A stretch of DNA of 64,000 nucleotides, from positions 62,001 to 126,000 of the forward strand of contig JACKHG010000007.1 of NCBI GenBank assembly GCA_020639115.1, in the 5' to 3' direction. The notes beneath the pieces were generated by a model. The model worked only from the letters and a program-made list of their open reading frames with translations. It did no database searches and was not told the DNA's origin. Shown here piece after piece: positions 1 to 9,673 of this stretch. This DNA is from Phycisphaerales bacterium (GTDB lineage: Bacteria; Planctomycetota; Phycisphaerae; UBA1845). The position numbers and the translations under genes were made by a program. Position 1 is the stretch's first letter. Each line of letters opens with the position of its first letter.

Positions 1-1071
1 CGGCAGCGAGATGATGCGGTTGGCGATGCGTTCGGTGATCTTCAGCGGCGCCGAATCGAAGCCGTGGCGGCGCAGGGCCGGTTGCTGATGCAGCGGGATC
101 GGGTAGTGCACGCCGGCGGATATCCCGCGGTCGGCGAGGTAGTTGCGCAGTCCGTCGCGGTTGTCCACCTGGATCACGTAGAGGTGGTACACGTGCCGCG
201 CATCCTCCGCGACGTGCGGTGTGGTGATCCCGGCCGTGTGCCCGAGCAGGTCCTGGTACAGCGCCGCCCGCGAACGCCGCAGCTTCGTCCAGCGGTCCAG
301 GTGGACGAGCTTGACCTTGAGGATCGCCGCCTGGAGCGCGTCCAGCCGATAGTTGTAACCCATCTGGTCGTGTTCGTACTTGCTCTGGCGGCCGTGGTTG
401 GCCAGCGCCCGCATGCGCCGGGCGAGGTCCGCGTCGTTCGTCGTCACCATGCCGGCGTCGCCGCATGCGCCCAGGTTTTTGCCAGGGAAGAAGCTGAAGC
501 AACCGACGCGCCCGCCCGCGCCCGCCCGCACGCCGTCGCGCTCCGCGCCGTGGGCCTGCGCGGCGTCCTCGATCAGGATCACCTCGTGATCACAGTTGCC
601 TGCAATTTTCCGCAACCCGCTCATGTCCGCCATGTGCCCGTAGATGTGCACGGGCAGGATGGCCCGCGTACGCGGCGTCAGGCAGCGCGCGACGCTCTCG
701 GGGTCGAGCGTGTACGTCTGCGGATCGATATCTGCGAATACGATCCGCGCGCCGCACTGGGCGATCGCCTCGACCGTCGCGATGAACGTATGGGCGGGGG
801 CGATGACTTCGTCGCCCGGCCCGATGCCCAGCGCACAGAGTGCCAGGTGCAGTGCCGTGGTGCCGCTGCTGGCGCCCACCGCGTGCTCGACGTTGCAGAA
901 GTCGGCGAAGTCGCGTTCGAAGCCAGCCACCGGCTCTCCGCCGATGAACGCGCAGCGCCCGATCACATCGCGTATCGCTTCGTCAATCTCGCTCTGGATC
1001 GACGCGAACTGCGCGTGGAGATCGACGAGTGGAATCGGTGCGGTGGCAGCGGGGGTCATCGTGGCGGGCAT
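1..1071 (-). CDS. DegT/DnrJ/EryC1/StrS sugar aminotransferase (partial, runs off the left edge)
   Basis: PLP-dependent aminotransferase that puts an amino group on a keto nucleotide sugar. The minus frame opens at ATG 1071 (alternative ATG 1059) and stays open to base 1. Readable family motifs are VDLHAQF near the N-terminus, the glycine/serine patch ASSGTTALHLAL, IEDAAQAHGA, and the PLP-lysine motif FFPGKNLGACGDAG at about residue 190. The C-terminal end lies outside the window. It sits 41 bases downstream of a hexapeptide N-acetyltransferase on the same strand, with a Gfo/Idh/MocA dehydrogenase divergent from them. That trio matches the WbpE/WbpD/WbpB set that makes UDP-2,3-diacetamido uronic acid. 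The family is certain; the exact substrate is inference from neighbours. Confidence 0.9.
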   Translation of the reverse strand, partial: MPATMTPAATAPIPLVDLHAQFASIQSEIDEAIRDVIGRCAFIGGEPVAGFERDFADFCNVEHAVGASSGTTALHLALCALGIGPGDEVIAPAHTFIATVEAIAQCGARIVFADIDPQTYTLDPESVARCLTPRTRAILPVHIYGHMADMSGLRKIAGNCDHEVILIEDAAQAHGAERDGVRAGAGGRVGCFSFFPGKNLGACGDAGMVTTNDADLARRMRALANHGRQSKYEHDQMGYNYRLDALQAAILKVKLVHLDRWTKLRRSRAALYQDLLGHTAGITTPHVAEDARHVYHLYVIQVDNRDGLRNYLADRGISAGVHYPIPLHQQPALRRHGFDSAPLKITERIANRIISLP

Positions 1072-1112
1072 GGTGGCGTCCTTTGCAGCAGCTTCGAAGT
1101 AGACAGCTCTGT

Positions 1113-1751
1113 TCAGCAGTTGGCGTTAAGTGATTCCAGATCGTAAGGCAGGTCGGTAATGCTCTTGATGATGCGGGCCGGGTTGCCCACGACGACGGCG
1201 TCCGCCGGCACGTCACGCACCACGACGCTCCCGGCCCCGACGAGGGCGTTCGCGCCGATGGTGACTCCGGGCAGGACGGTCGTGTTCGCGCCGATCTTGG
1301 CGCCCGGCATGATCGTCGGTCCGACCAGTTCGTCCTTGACCCGCGGCGAACGCGGGTACTTCGCGTTGGTCAACACGACGTTGGGGCCGAGCCAGCATCC
1401 GTCGTGGAGCGTGCTGAACTCGGGAACGAAGACGTTGGAGTGCAACCGCACGCCGTCGCCGATCCGGACGTGGTGCTCGACCACGCTGCCGGTGCCGACG
1501 CTGCAGTCAGCGCCGATGCGGGTGCGTTCGCGGATCAACACGTGGTGGCCGCACTGGAAACGGGCCCCGATGCGGGTCGCGGCGTAGATCACCGTGTGCG
1601 AGCGGATGACCGAGTGCGCGCCGAGCCCCCCGCGATCATCCTGCGCCATGGCGGCGAACGGCTTGCCGAGGATCACGAAGTCCTCGAGGGTGACGTCCGC
1701 ACCCAGTTCGAAGCCGGGGTGAACGCGTACGGAATCGGCAGTGGCAGTCAT
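1113..1751 (-). CDS. Left-handed beta-helix N-acetyltransferase (WbpD/WlbB-like)
   Basis: Protein of 212 residues built from hexapeptide repeats (for example VGTGSVVEHHVRIGDG, IGANTTVLPGVTIGANA), with the C-terminal capping motif VVVGNPARIIK typical of sugar O- and N-acetyltransferases using acetyl-CoA. The WLGPNVVLTN stretch followed by the loop with KYPRSPR is like UDP-3-amino-sugar uronate N-acetyltransferases. An upstream in-frame ATG at 1763 would add four residues; 1751 gives a more natural start. It is followed by the aminotransferase gene on the same strand, so the acceptor is probably the amino sugar that enzyme makes. Cytoplasmic step of surface-glycan precursor synthesis; substrate inferred. 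Confidence 0.85.
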   Translation of the reverse strand: MTATADSVRVHPGFELGADVTLEDFVILGKPFAAMAQDDRGGLGAHSVIRSHTVIYAATRIGARFQCGHHVLIRERTRIGADCSVGTGSVVEHHVRIGDGVRLHSNVFVPEFSTLHDGCWLGPNVVLTNAKYPRSPRVKDELVGPTIMPGAKIGANTTVLPGVTIGANALVGAGSVVVRDVPADAVVVGNPARIIKSITDLPYDLESLNANC

Positions 1752-2003
1752 GCGATGGACCACTCAGCAGACCGGCGGCGCGCGGACCTCGATCGAGCCC
1801 GCCGCGTTCTCAGCGTCGCGCCGCCGCTACTGTTGCTATCGGACATTGACGCCGCAAAGTTTATCGGCCGCTGCGGACGATCTGGCACCGTTCGGCGGCA
1901 AGCCCTCAAGCACGAAAGCGCTGGCTCCGATAACGTGGGTGGTACCGCCCGCACGGCGCGGGTCGAGCCGTTCAATCCTGCTCGACAGAGAGGCCAGCCC
2001 ATC

Positions 2004-3077
2004 ATGATCCATGTCGGCGTTATCGGAGCCGGGGCCTGGGGAAACAACCTCATCCGCAACCTCGCCAGTTGCGCGCAAACCAACCTTGTCGCGGTGTGCG
2101 ATCCCGACGAGACCGCGCGCACGCGAATCGAGTCGCGCTACCCGGGCGTGATGACCCTGCGCGGCATCGACGCGCTGCTGGAGATCCCCGCGCTCGATGC
2201 CGTCGTCGTGGCGACCCCGCCGCATCTGCACCACGTGCACGCCAAGGCCGCGCTCGAGGCCGGCTACCACGTGTTCGTGGAGAAGCCGCTCTGCACCACC
2301 AGCCGCGACGCCCGCGAACTCGTCGAACTGGCCGGGCGGTTCAAGCTGGTCCTGATGGTCGGCCACACCTTCATCTACAACAACCTCGTCCACGAGGTGA
2401 AACGCCGCATCGACTCCGGCGAACTCGGCGAGGTCCGCTACCTCTACAGCCAGCGCCTCAACCTCGGCTCCGTCCGCCAGGACGTGGACGCCCTCTGGAA
2501 CCTGGCGCCGCACGATATCTCCATCGCCAACTACCTGCTGGGCGCATCGCCCGTCAGCGTCAACGCGCGCGGGGCGTGCTACGTGCAGAAACGCCGCGGA
2601 CTCAGCGACGTCAGCTTCTTCCAGATGGATTACCCCGGCGGGGAACTGGTCAACGGCCACGTTTCGTGGCTCGATCCGCAGAAGGTGCGCCGTACGGTCG
2701 TCGTCGGCAGCGAACGCATGCTGGTGTACGACGACATGGACACGTCGCGGCACATTCAGCTCTACGACAAGCGCGTCGAACTGGATTTCCAGGCCCCGCT
2801 CGCCGACTACGCGGACTTCGCGGCGCGGCTCCGGGCCGGCGACCTGGTCATTCCCAACATCAAGCTGCGCGAGCCGCTGGCGGCTGAGATCGAGCACTTC
2901 GCCGAGTGCGTGCGCACCGGCGCGGAGCCCATCACCAGCGGGCGCAGCGGACTCGAACTGGTCTGCATTCTCGAAGCGCTGTCGCAATCGCTCGCGGAGC
3001 GCGGCGCGGCGGTCGATGTGGATTACCATCCGGCGCAGGTGCCGGCGCGCCCGGCGGAGTGCGTGACCGCCACGTAG
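2004..3077 (+). CDS. Gfo/Idh/MocA family NAD(P)-dependent sugar dehydrogenase (WbpB/WlbA-like)
   Basis: Oxidoreductase of 357 residues. It has an N-terminal Rossmann motif GVIGAGAWGNNLIRN (residues about 5-19), the family EKPLCTTS motif with its catalytic lysine near residue 95, and LAPHDISIANYLLG in the C-terminal alpha/beta domain. The open frame extends upstream to 1404, but ATG 2004 places the Rossmann fold directly at the N-terminus. It is transcribed away from the acetyltransferase/aminotransferase pair, and the roughly 250-base gap presumably holds both promoters. It most likely oxidises a UDP-N-acetyl hexuronic acid at C3 before transamination. It converges on the GT4 gene, with 14 bases between the stops. 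Confidence 0.85.
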   Translation: MIHVGVIGAGAWGNNLIRNLASCAQTNLVAVCDPDETARTRIESRYPGVMTLRGIDALLEIPALDAVVVATPPHLHHVHAKAALEAGYHVFVEKPLCTTSRDARELVELAGRFKLVLMVGHTFIYNNLVHEVKRRIDSGELGEVRYLYSQRLNLGSVRQDVDALWNLAPHDISIANYLLGASPVSVNARGACYVQKRRGLSDVSFFQMDYPGGELVNGHVSWLDPQKVRRTVVVGSERMLVYDDMDTSRHIQLYDKRVELDFQAPLADYADFAARLRAGDLVIPNIKLREPLAAEIEHFAECVRTGAEPITSGRSGLELVCILEALSQSLAERGAAVDVDYHPAQVPARPAECVTAT

Positions 3078-3091
3078 CGATCGGCTCGACG

Positions 3092-4525
3092 CTATCTCCG
3101 CAGGCGGGTCTTGGCGAACACTTCGGCGAGCTGGGCAGCCAACCGCGGGCGCGATACCGGCGCCAGATGCTCGGTCGCGCAGCCCGGGGGCATATCCCCG
3201 GCCCGCCAACGCAACCACAGCGTGCGCACGGCGGCGAAGACCGACTGCGCATCGTGATCGGCACGCGTGCCGGTACCGCAGCGCTGGAGCAACCGCGCCG
3301 CTTCGCAATCCTCCGCCGGCGCGACCAGCAGGATCGGCGTTCCCGACGCGAGATACTCGAAGATCTTCCCGGTGATCAGCGTCGCACCGTTCGGGCCCTG
3401 CGGAACGAGCAGCAGGAGCAGGTCAGCCGCCGCTTGGTGCGCGATGGCCTCCTCGTGGGGCAGGTACCCTGGCGTCTCCAATGCCACGCCCGCGTCCGCC
3501 AGCAGGCGGCGCATGTCGTCCCCGATCTGTCCGACGATCCGCAGCACGAACCGGCCGGGCTGCTGACGCGCCCACGCGCCCATCCGGGCGATGCCCTCGA
3601 CGAGCGCCGGCGTGACCCGGTCCGACAGAAACCACCCCGTGAACGTGAGCACGAAGTCGTCGGCGGGGCCGTGCAGCCGCCGCCGCGCTTCCGCGCGATC
3701 CAAGTCTTCGAAGTCGGCTGGATCGAAGCCGTTGCTGATCGTGAAGAACTTGTCGGGCCGACCTGGGTCGTGTTGACGCAACACCTTGCGCTGCCCGTCG
3801 GTCACCGCGATGACGGCGTCCGCCGATCGGATGAAGCGTTGTTCGAGCCAGCGATCGGCGTGGCGGCGCAACCGATTGCCGTAGAGGTAACCGTAATCGT
3901 CGGTCCACAGGTCGCGGAAGTCCGCCACCCAGGGAAGGCCGGTCGCGCCATGCAGCAGCCAGGCGAGCAGGTGATTCGATGCCGGGCTGTACGTGGAGTA
4001 GATGACGTCGATGCCCTCCGCGTCGATCAGGTCGCGGCACGCACGGTAGCTGCGCAGCGCCCAGTGAACCATCGGATCGGGCAGCATCCGATGCAGCCAG
4101 CGATTCCACGCGCGTTCGGCGCGCCAGGCGACGCGACTGGCGATGCCCGCGCGGGCCTGCAGCCGCTGAAGCCACGGTCGCGGATCGCGGAGCGGTCGCC
4201 GCTCGACGCGGATCCCGGCGGGAAGGTCCTTTACGAGCGAAGGATCGTGGGGGAGATCCGGCATGCGGTCAGCCGCCCAGACGATCGGCTGCCATCCGTT
4301 GGCCGGCAGGTACTTGGCGAACTTGGCGCTGCGCTGCACGCCGGGCCCGCCGGTAGGGGGGAACGCGCAGGAGATCATCAGCACGCGGCGCCGCGGGGCA
4401 GCATCGTTCGGAGGTGGCGCGGTGTTGTCGCGGCGCGCCATCGGCGAGGTCGTGCCGGCTGTCGACGGCGGATTGTCGCCATCGGTCACGTCGGGATCAG
4501 CCGTGATGGACTCCGTCGTGGACAT
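3092..4525 (-). CDS. Glycosyltransferase family 4 (GT-B fold)
   Basis: Protein of 477 residues starting MSTTESITADP. A Ser/Thr/Pro-rich N-terminal leader of about 45 residues precedes the GT-B donor/acceptor domains. The first beta strand reads RRRVLMISCAFPPTGGPGVQRSAK, a glycine-rich acceptor loop typical of GT4. The second domain has FTGWFLSDRV and the GKIFEYLASGTPIL motif, an E-x7-E-like nucleotide-sugar-binding segment. The open frame continues upstream to 4585, but that part overlaps the preceding glycosyltransferase gene, so ATG 4525 (7 bases after its stop) is preferred. It probably adds a sugar to the surface polysaccharide exported by the Wzm/Wzt transporter encoded upstream. Sugar specificity cannot be read from sequence. 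Confidence 0.88.
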   Translation of the reverse strand: MSTTESITADPDVTDGDNPPSTAGTTSPMARRDNTAPPPNDAAPRRRVLMISCAFPPTGGPGVQRSAKFAKYLPANGWQPIVWAADRMPDLPHDPSLVKDLPAGIRVERRPLRDPRPWLQRLQARAGIASRVAWRAERAWNRWLHRMLPDPMVHWALRSYRACRDLIDAEGIDVIYSTYSPASNHLLAWLLHGATGLPWVADFRDLWTDDYGYLYGNRLRRHADRWLEQRFIRSADAVIAVTDGQRKVLRQHDPGRPDKFFTISNGFDPADFEDLDRAEARRRLHGPADDFVLTFTGWFLSDRVTPALVEGIARMGAWARQQPGRFVLRIVGQIGDDMRRLLADAGVALETPGYLPHEEAIAHQAAADLLLLLVPQGPNGATLITGKIFEYLASGTPILLVAPAEDCEAARLLQRCGTGTRADHDAQSVFAAVRTLWLRWRAGDMPPGCATEHLAPVSRPRLAAQLAEVFAKTRLRR

Positions 4526-4532
4526 GCTGAAA

Positions 4533-5637
4533 TCAGGCTGAACGCCTGCACGCATCCGTCTGACGCGTGCTGCCGAGTACTCCATTCGCCGCGTCGCGGA
4601 AAAACGATTCCCACGCGTCCATGCACTTTTCCCAGTCGTAGCGGGAGGCGACGAACCGCCGGGCGTTTACGCCGAGATCCCGGCGCCGGGATTCTTCGCG
4701 CAGCAGCTCGATTAAGGCGTCCGCCAGCGCGGCGCTGTCCGCGGGCGGCACGAGCACGCCCGTTTCGCCATCGACGACGGTCTCGGTCAGACCGCCGACG
4801 CGGCTGGCCACGACCGGCACGCCCATCGCGCCGCATTCGAGCGCCGCGATGCAGAAGCTCTCCGTGATCGAGGGAATAGCCGCGACCGACCAGCGTGCCA
4901 AGATCGCCGGCACGTCGGCGGCTGACTGCCGCGGCAGCCAGCGTATGCACGACGTCACGCCCAGCATTTCCGCCAGGTCACGGCATTCGGCGAGTTCCGG
5001 GCCGTCGCCCACCAGTTCGAATCGCGCGCTGGGACAGTCGCGGATGATCCGAGGAATCGCCCGCACGAGGTGGGGCGCGCCGTACGCGTGGCCGAAGCCC
5101 TTGATGAAGCCGACGATCGGCGCGTCCTCCGGCGCGTAGCTCGGCCGAAAGACGTCGAGATCGACGCCCAGCGGGGTGCGTGCGATCGTCGCCGCGTCGA
5201 GGCCGGCGAAGTCAGCCACCGTCCGTGCGAAGCTGTCGCAGGTGACGGAGACGGCGGTCGCATTGCGCAGCATTTCGCGCCGCGCTCGAGCGTCTCTCCG
5301 GGCAGGCTGAGCCCGCCGGGGCGGCGTGATGTCCGAGACCCAGGGACGCACCACAAAGCAGCCCAGGTATCATCTCGGGTGAGAAACTCAACTGCGGGAA
5401 CTGGATGCTGACGACGTCATGTTCCTCCATGATCTGAGCAGTAGCAGCGTCGCCGCGTGTCCCAGCGGTACGGATGACTCAGCGATGCGGGGAATCTCGA
5501 ACGGCGTGTAGCGTGCTCCGGGGACCGCACCGCGCCGTGGTACACACGACTGCAGGTCGTGCCCGCGTTCGGCGAGGAATTCACCACGCAGCGAAGCTGG
5601 GGCGAGTCTGGTTTCCCGAAAAGCAAATCCGCATCAT
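4533..5637 (-). pseudogene. Glycosyltransferase family 4, frameshifted in its N-terminal half
   Basis: The C-terminal part (4533 to about 5290) is one clean frame with GT4 landmarks: TPLGVDLDVFRP, GFIKGFGHAYG, FELVGDGPE and the ESFCIAALECGAMGVPVVAS sugar-binding motif. The N-terminal GT-B domain is also there but split over other frames: MRICF then FGKPDSPQL near 5637-5600, EFLAERGHDLQS near 5570, and DVVSIQFPQLSFSPEMIPGLL near 5390. Each junction is explained by one missing base, the first in a T run after MRIC. I take the start as ATG 5637, giving about 365 residues, a normal GT4 length. Reading-frame damage probably reflects sequence error. Partner of the adjacent downstream GT4 in glycan assembly. 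Confidence 0.75.
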
Positions 5638-5786
5638 GCGTCAGCTCCGTCAGATGAACGCCGGCTCCGCTGCCCAACCGGCCTCGAGGTTGCGCCTCAG
5701 CATGACCGGCGCGGCTCCACGCGTGGAGCAGCGCATGCCGTGCCTGGCCGTCCTCGACCTGCAGCAGGTACCGGAAGGCGTTTCCT

Positions 5787-6841
5787 TCACGAGTTGCACT
5801 CCGCAGCGCCCCACAGCCGCACCTGCATAGTAATGAGCCGCTCGCGACGGGCAGCGTGCGGCAACCGCAGCGTCACCCTGCATGCCCGGGCGAGATCGAA
5901 GAACACGTCCCGCTGCTGCGAGTTCATGCTGACGAACAGCTCGCCGCCGATGCCCGCGACCTGGACCGCGAGCCGCGCAGACGCCGCGACGCAGGCGTAC
6001 TGTACGAGTACCGGCTCGTCCACGACCGCAGGCTGCGGTTTACCATCACCGCGGCATAGCGGACGTCTATCACTTCTGCCGCCAGGTCCCTCCGCGGGCT
6101 GATCGGCGTAGCTGACGCGCCCCTCGGCGTTCATCGTGGCCTGCAGGTGGGCGACCGCGTCATGGCTCGTCGTAGCGCACGCCCCTTGTCCAGCACCAGG
6201 GGCGGTGGCTGACCCGCATCTGCTCCAGGTTGTGCGTGACGAAGATCAGCGTCGTGCCGCCGCGACCAGCTCGCTCATGCGCACTCGCAGCGGTGGCGGG
6301 CTACGGCGTCGCCCACGCCGAGACCTCGTCCACCAGCACGTCGGGATTGGCGAACGCGGCTGTTGAAAAGCCCAATCGCCTGCATGCCCGTGCTAGCGCT
6401 TCACCGGGGTGTCCAGAAACTTCTCGGGCCCGCTGAACGCGACGATAGTCGTCCAGCTTGCGGCGGATCTCCGGCGGGTCATGCCCACGACCGCGCCTGA
6501 AAGATAAATGTTCTCCTCCGGTCAGATCGCCGTGCATGCCCGCCCCGACCTCGATCAACGCCGCGAGCCGGCCGCGAATGTCGATCGTTCCCGGCGTAGG
6601 CCGCAGAATGCCCGCCGCTGGCTTCAACGCCGTGCTCTTGCCGGCCTGTTCGGACCGATGATGCCCAGCGCCTCGCCCTGCCCACCTCAAGCGCATCGAA
6701 GCGCCCAGAAGCACTCCGCGCCAGCCGCAGCCCACGCCCGGCAGCAGACGCGCGCCGCGGCGATCGCGCCCGCAGCGACTCGTGCAGCTCTCCCCGCCGA
6801 AACTGCTTGCTCACGTGCCCGAAGCGGACAGCCGCCGACAT
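5787..6841 (-). pseudogene. wzt: Polysaccharide ABC exporter ATP-binding subunit Wzt, frameshifted
   Basis: Reading across frames from ATG 6841 gives MSAAVRFGHVSKQFRRGELH, a Walker A region recognisable as NRAGKSTALK, then GTIDIRGRLAALIEVGAGMH with DLTGGEH (the Q-loop region special to O-antigen exporters), a damaged signature/Walker B ending LGFSTAAFANPDVL-VDEV, and a C-terminal domain to 5787 that would bind the glycan. At least four single-base breaks interrupt it. The gene start overlaps the stop of the permease gene (TGATG). Function by family: powers export of lipid-linked polysaccharide across the inner membrane with Wzm. The sequence as given cannot make a full protein. Confidence 0.75.
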
Positions 6842-7790
6842 CAGATGTACTCCGCAAACTTGTACGAGGTCCGCCGGAACGCCCCACCAGCCCAGCAGCA
6901 CGCACGCCGAAACCGCCCCGCAACTCAGAACGTTGCGTGCGGCAACCGGCCGAGATGATGCATCGCGGTACGCCTGGATGATCGGCGTCATCAGGTTGAG
7001 CATCGCCAGCGTTCCAATCCACGTGCCGTCGTTCTTGATCGGGTACACGACGCAGGTGAGGAACATCCAGAGCTGGATGATCGCGCCGATCATCTGCCGA
7101 CGACGTCGCGGTAGAACAGGCTGGCATGGCCAGCAGCATCGCCAGCCCGCAGGTCAGCAGCGGTTGGAAGAGCAGCGACCGGCAGAAACAGTAGCGCGGT
7201 CGGGTAGTAGTGCCAATCCGTCGCGATGTGAAAATACCGATCAGCGATGAGCACCGACGCCGCGATCACGAAATCGCCAGGCTGAGCCGATGCTCGCCAG
7301 TGGGAAAACCTCACAGGAAGTAGACCTTGGTCACCGGGTTCCGGTTCTTCACCACCGAGTTGACCGCCGGTTCAGACTCGACGCGAAGAACGCCCACGGC
7401 ACCAGCCGATATGCGAAGATCGGGTAGAGGCGTATCCAGGCGAGGCCCGCGACCACGTTGACCGCCGCGCAAAGACGAGAACGTGAAGATGAACATCAGC
7501 GGCCAGAGGCAGCACCGCCCGAGCACCCCAGCACCGATTGTTGTACCGGACGGATGTCGCGCCAGATCAGGCAACCCAGGAGCTGACGAAGCGTGGCTCG
7601 CCGAATGCTGTACGGTAATGGTGTCGCTCACGCGGAGACCGCCTTCAGGGCCGAGCCGGCGGATGGACCGACTCAGGTCCGTCGCATGTATTCGGACTTC
7701 TACGCCAGTTCTTTGCTGCAGAATCGGCGACTCGCGGGCTGGCAGGGCCGATAACCGCACCGTCCTTGTTTCGTCCGCAACGTAGGGCGG
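6841..7790 (-). pseudogene. wzm: Polysaccharide ABC exporter permease Wzm, frameshifted
   Basis: Fragments in three minus frames line up with an ABC-2-type O-antigen permease: LRQLLGCLIWRDIR (amphipathic entry helix and the W-RDI-R motif) near 7590, LPLMFIFTF near 7490, LNRAVNSVVKNRNPVTKVYFP near 7340 (strongly typical of Wzm), FVIAASVLI near 7270, then MIGAIIQLWMFLTCVVYPI and LMTPIIQAYRD near 7093-6960. The C-terminus ends YKFAEYI with its TGA overlapping the ATG of wzt. The exact start is not clear; 7790 is approximate. Inner-membrane channel for the polysaccharide built by neighbouring glycosyltransferases. Confidence 0.72.
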
Positions 7791-8018
7791 CAAATGTCCG
7801 ATAAAGCCTCAGAATGCGCAGAAATCGCTTCGGGATCAGGTGGAGTCCCCGTGTCCGGGCTGACGGTCGCAACAGGTGGGTCTGAACGGCGATGCGGGTG
7901 CCTGCAATGGTCGCGTGATGCGCAGCAGGCTAGCTGGCGGCGGTCGTTGTGGTGAGCGCTTGCGCTTGTTTGCGGTCCCGCAGCGGGCGGCTCTGGGCGC
8001 CGGTGGTCGAGGCCGACA

Positions 8019-9569
8019 ATGCCTACATCTTCCCTGGCGGCTGACCGGATGTACGCCGGCGAGGGGCCGACGACGATTCCGCCACGGGCACCGCTTCAAC
8101 CGGGGGAGTGGCGCGCCGACAGGGTTTTCCTGACGCAGTGGCCGGTCGGATACCCGGCGCTGATCTGCGCGACCCGCTGGCTGACTGGCCTGGCGACGGT
8201 GGCTGCGGCCGGCGCGTTGAGCGTGGTTGGCTGTGCCGTCGCGCTCGTGGCCTGGTTCGCCTGGGTCCGGAGGTGCCTCCCGCGCGGGGTCGCGTCCAAG
8301 CTGCTGGCGCTGGTGGCTGCCGCGTCCACCTTCTCCATGGACAATCTCGTCAATCCCGCGTCCGACACGATCCTGCTCGCAGCCACCCCGCTCGTACTGC
8401 TGCTCGCCATGTGGGCCCTACGCGTACCGGCTGGGATAGACATTCAGTCGCCGCCACGCACCGCCCGCTCGTCGGCGCTTCCTTTAGTGCTGCTCGGCCT
8501 GTTCGCCGGCGCCCTCGTGTGGGTGCGCTACGCAGCCGTGTTTGTGCCAGCGGCCGTTGGGATCTATCTGGTTGTCGAGTGGTGTGTGCTGCGTCGGTTG
8601 CGCCTGCGATTCGTGGTTGGGTACGCCGTGGGGGCTGTGCTGCCCGTACTGGCGCTCTTTCTGCTGAATCGGGCGTTCGGACCGGACGTTTCTGCCCAGC
8701 AGCAGTTCAACCTGGGCAAGGACGTTTCGTGGCACCTTCCGTCGGGCGTGTTGTCGACCGCCTGGATGAAGTTCACGCAACAGACGCCGTACGCATACCG
8801 CCCAGAGGCGTGGTGGCTGTACGCTTGGATTCTCCCCGCCGCAGGACTGACGGTTCCACTGGTGCTGCGCTCAGCGCGGCAGCGGTTGACCGGGCTGCTG
8901 GCCTCCCCCCCGATGGTACTGAGTGCGGCTTGTGTGATCGTGCTGCTCGGAATGCTGGTGACCGCCAGCGTGCTGTTCCAGGGCAAGTTCAACTACGTCG
9001 GTTTGGCCCGGTACTATCAGCCAGTCCGGCCTTTGTATTTCGTGCTGTTCCTTGGCCCACTGCTGTTGCTGCCCGCACGCTGGTGGCGCGCCGCGCTCTG
9101 CGTCCCGCTGATCATGGCAGGCGTTTGGTTCGTGAAGCAGGATGCCTGGCACGCCCACACGCGCATGCTGGCTGCCCAGGGCGGAGCCGAGATCACCGAC
9201 TACAGCCGCTGGGCCCGACACTTCACGCCGGGCGCCCGGAACCTCTTCGCCTGGCTCAAGACCCAGGCCGGCCCGGACTTGGTGGTCTTCAGCAACTTCC
9301 ACGAGGAGATCGCCCTGGAGACGGGGATCCCCGCGTGCCCGGTCCCGAGGAACATCTCCCAGTTGGACGCGTGGTTGGCGGACATCCGAGCGCAGCGCCA
9401 ACAGGCGGCGCTGCGCGTCCTTTTCGTGCTCAATCCCGACAACGACTATCGCGACTACTACCTCGAGTCGCCGGAGTCGGTCGTTTCGCACTTCCGCCTG
9501 AGGCATATCACCAGGACGAATAAGCCGCTGCACGACTACATCTACGTGTCGGCCGCAGGTCAAGGGTAG
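8019..9569 (+). CDS. Polytopic membrane protein, GT39/ArnT-like glycosyltransferase candidate
   Basis: Hydrophobic protein with roughly ten predicted transmembrane stretches (for example ALSVVGCAVALVAWFAWV, VLLLAMWALRV, VLPVLALFLLN, PLYFVLFLGPLLLLP) and a soluble C-terminal domain of about 140 residues. The open frame begins at 8019, but the true N-terminus probably starts near 7893 in another frame: a hydrophobic stretch VVVVSACACL is followed by VVEADNAYIF, like the acidic motif after the first helix of GT39/ArnT-type lipid-linked sugar transferases, then the frame slips at about 8030. No neighbour fixes the substrate. It follows the polysaccharide block but on the opposite strand. Function is inference; membrane location is solid. 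Confidence 0.6.
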   Translation: MPTSSLAADRMYAGEGPTTIPPRAPLQPGEWRADRVFLTQWPVGYPALICATRWLTGLATVAAAGALSVVGCAVALVAWFAWVRRCLPRGVASKLLALVAAASTFSMDNLVNPASDTILLAATPLVLLLAMWALRVPAGIDIQSPPRTARSSALPLVLLGLFAGALVWVRYAAVFVPAAVGIYLVVEWCVLRRLRLRFVVGYAVGAVLPVLALFLLNRAFGPDVSAQQQFNLGKDVSWHLPSGVLSTAWMKFTQQTPYAYRPEAWWLYAWILPAAGLTVPLVLRSARQRLTGLLASPPMVLSAACVIVLLGMLVTASVLFQGKFNYVGLARYYQPVRPLYFVLFLGPLLLLPARWWRAALCVPLIMAGVWFVKQDAWHAHTRMLAAQGGAEITDYSRWARHFTPGARNLFAWLKTQAGPDLVVFSNFHEEIALETGIPACPVPRNISQLDAWLADIRAQRQQAALRVLFVLNPDNDYRDYYLESPESVVSHFRLRHITRTNKPLHDYIYVSAAGQG

Positions 9570-9591
9570 CGCCTGCAATCGAGCAGCGTGT

Positions 9592-9628
9592 AAATGAAAA
9601 CGGCCCAGGCGGATATCCACCCGGGCCG
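9592..9628 (-). terminator. Intrinsic terminator after the first PEP-CTERM gene
   Basis: Inverted repeat 9601-9628 with 14-base arms and two mismatches that become G-U pairs only in the minus-strand transcript, followed on that strand by TTTTCATTT. It lies 46 bases beyond the stop of the PEP-CTERM gene that ends at 9674. It may also slow transcription arriving from the plus-strand gene ending at 9569. Confidence 0.65.
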
Positions 9629-9673
9629 CCTCTCATTCTTGGTCTCGACACAACATGTCGAGCGGAACTGCAA

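Noticed and set aside
64..1146. A 360-residue plus-strand open frame at the left end
   Set aside because: It is the shadow of the aminotransferase, whose minus frame has PLP-enzyme motifs and runs off the edge.
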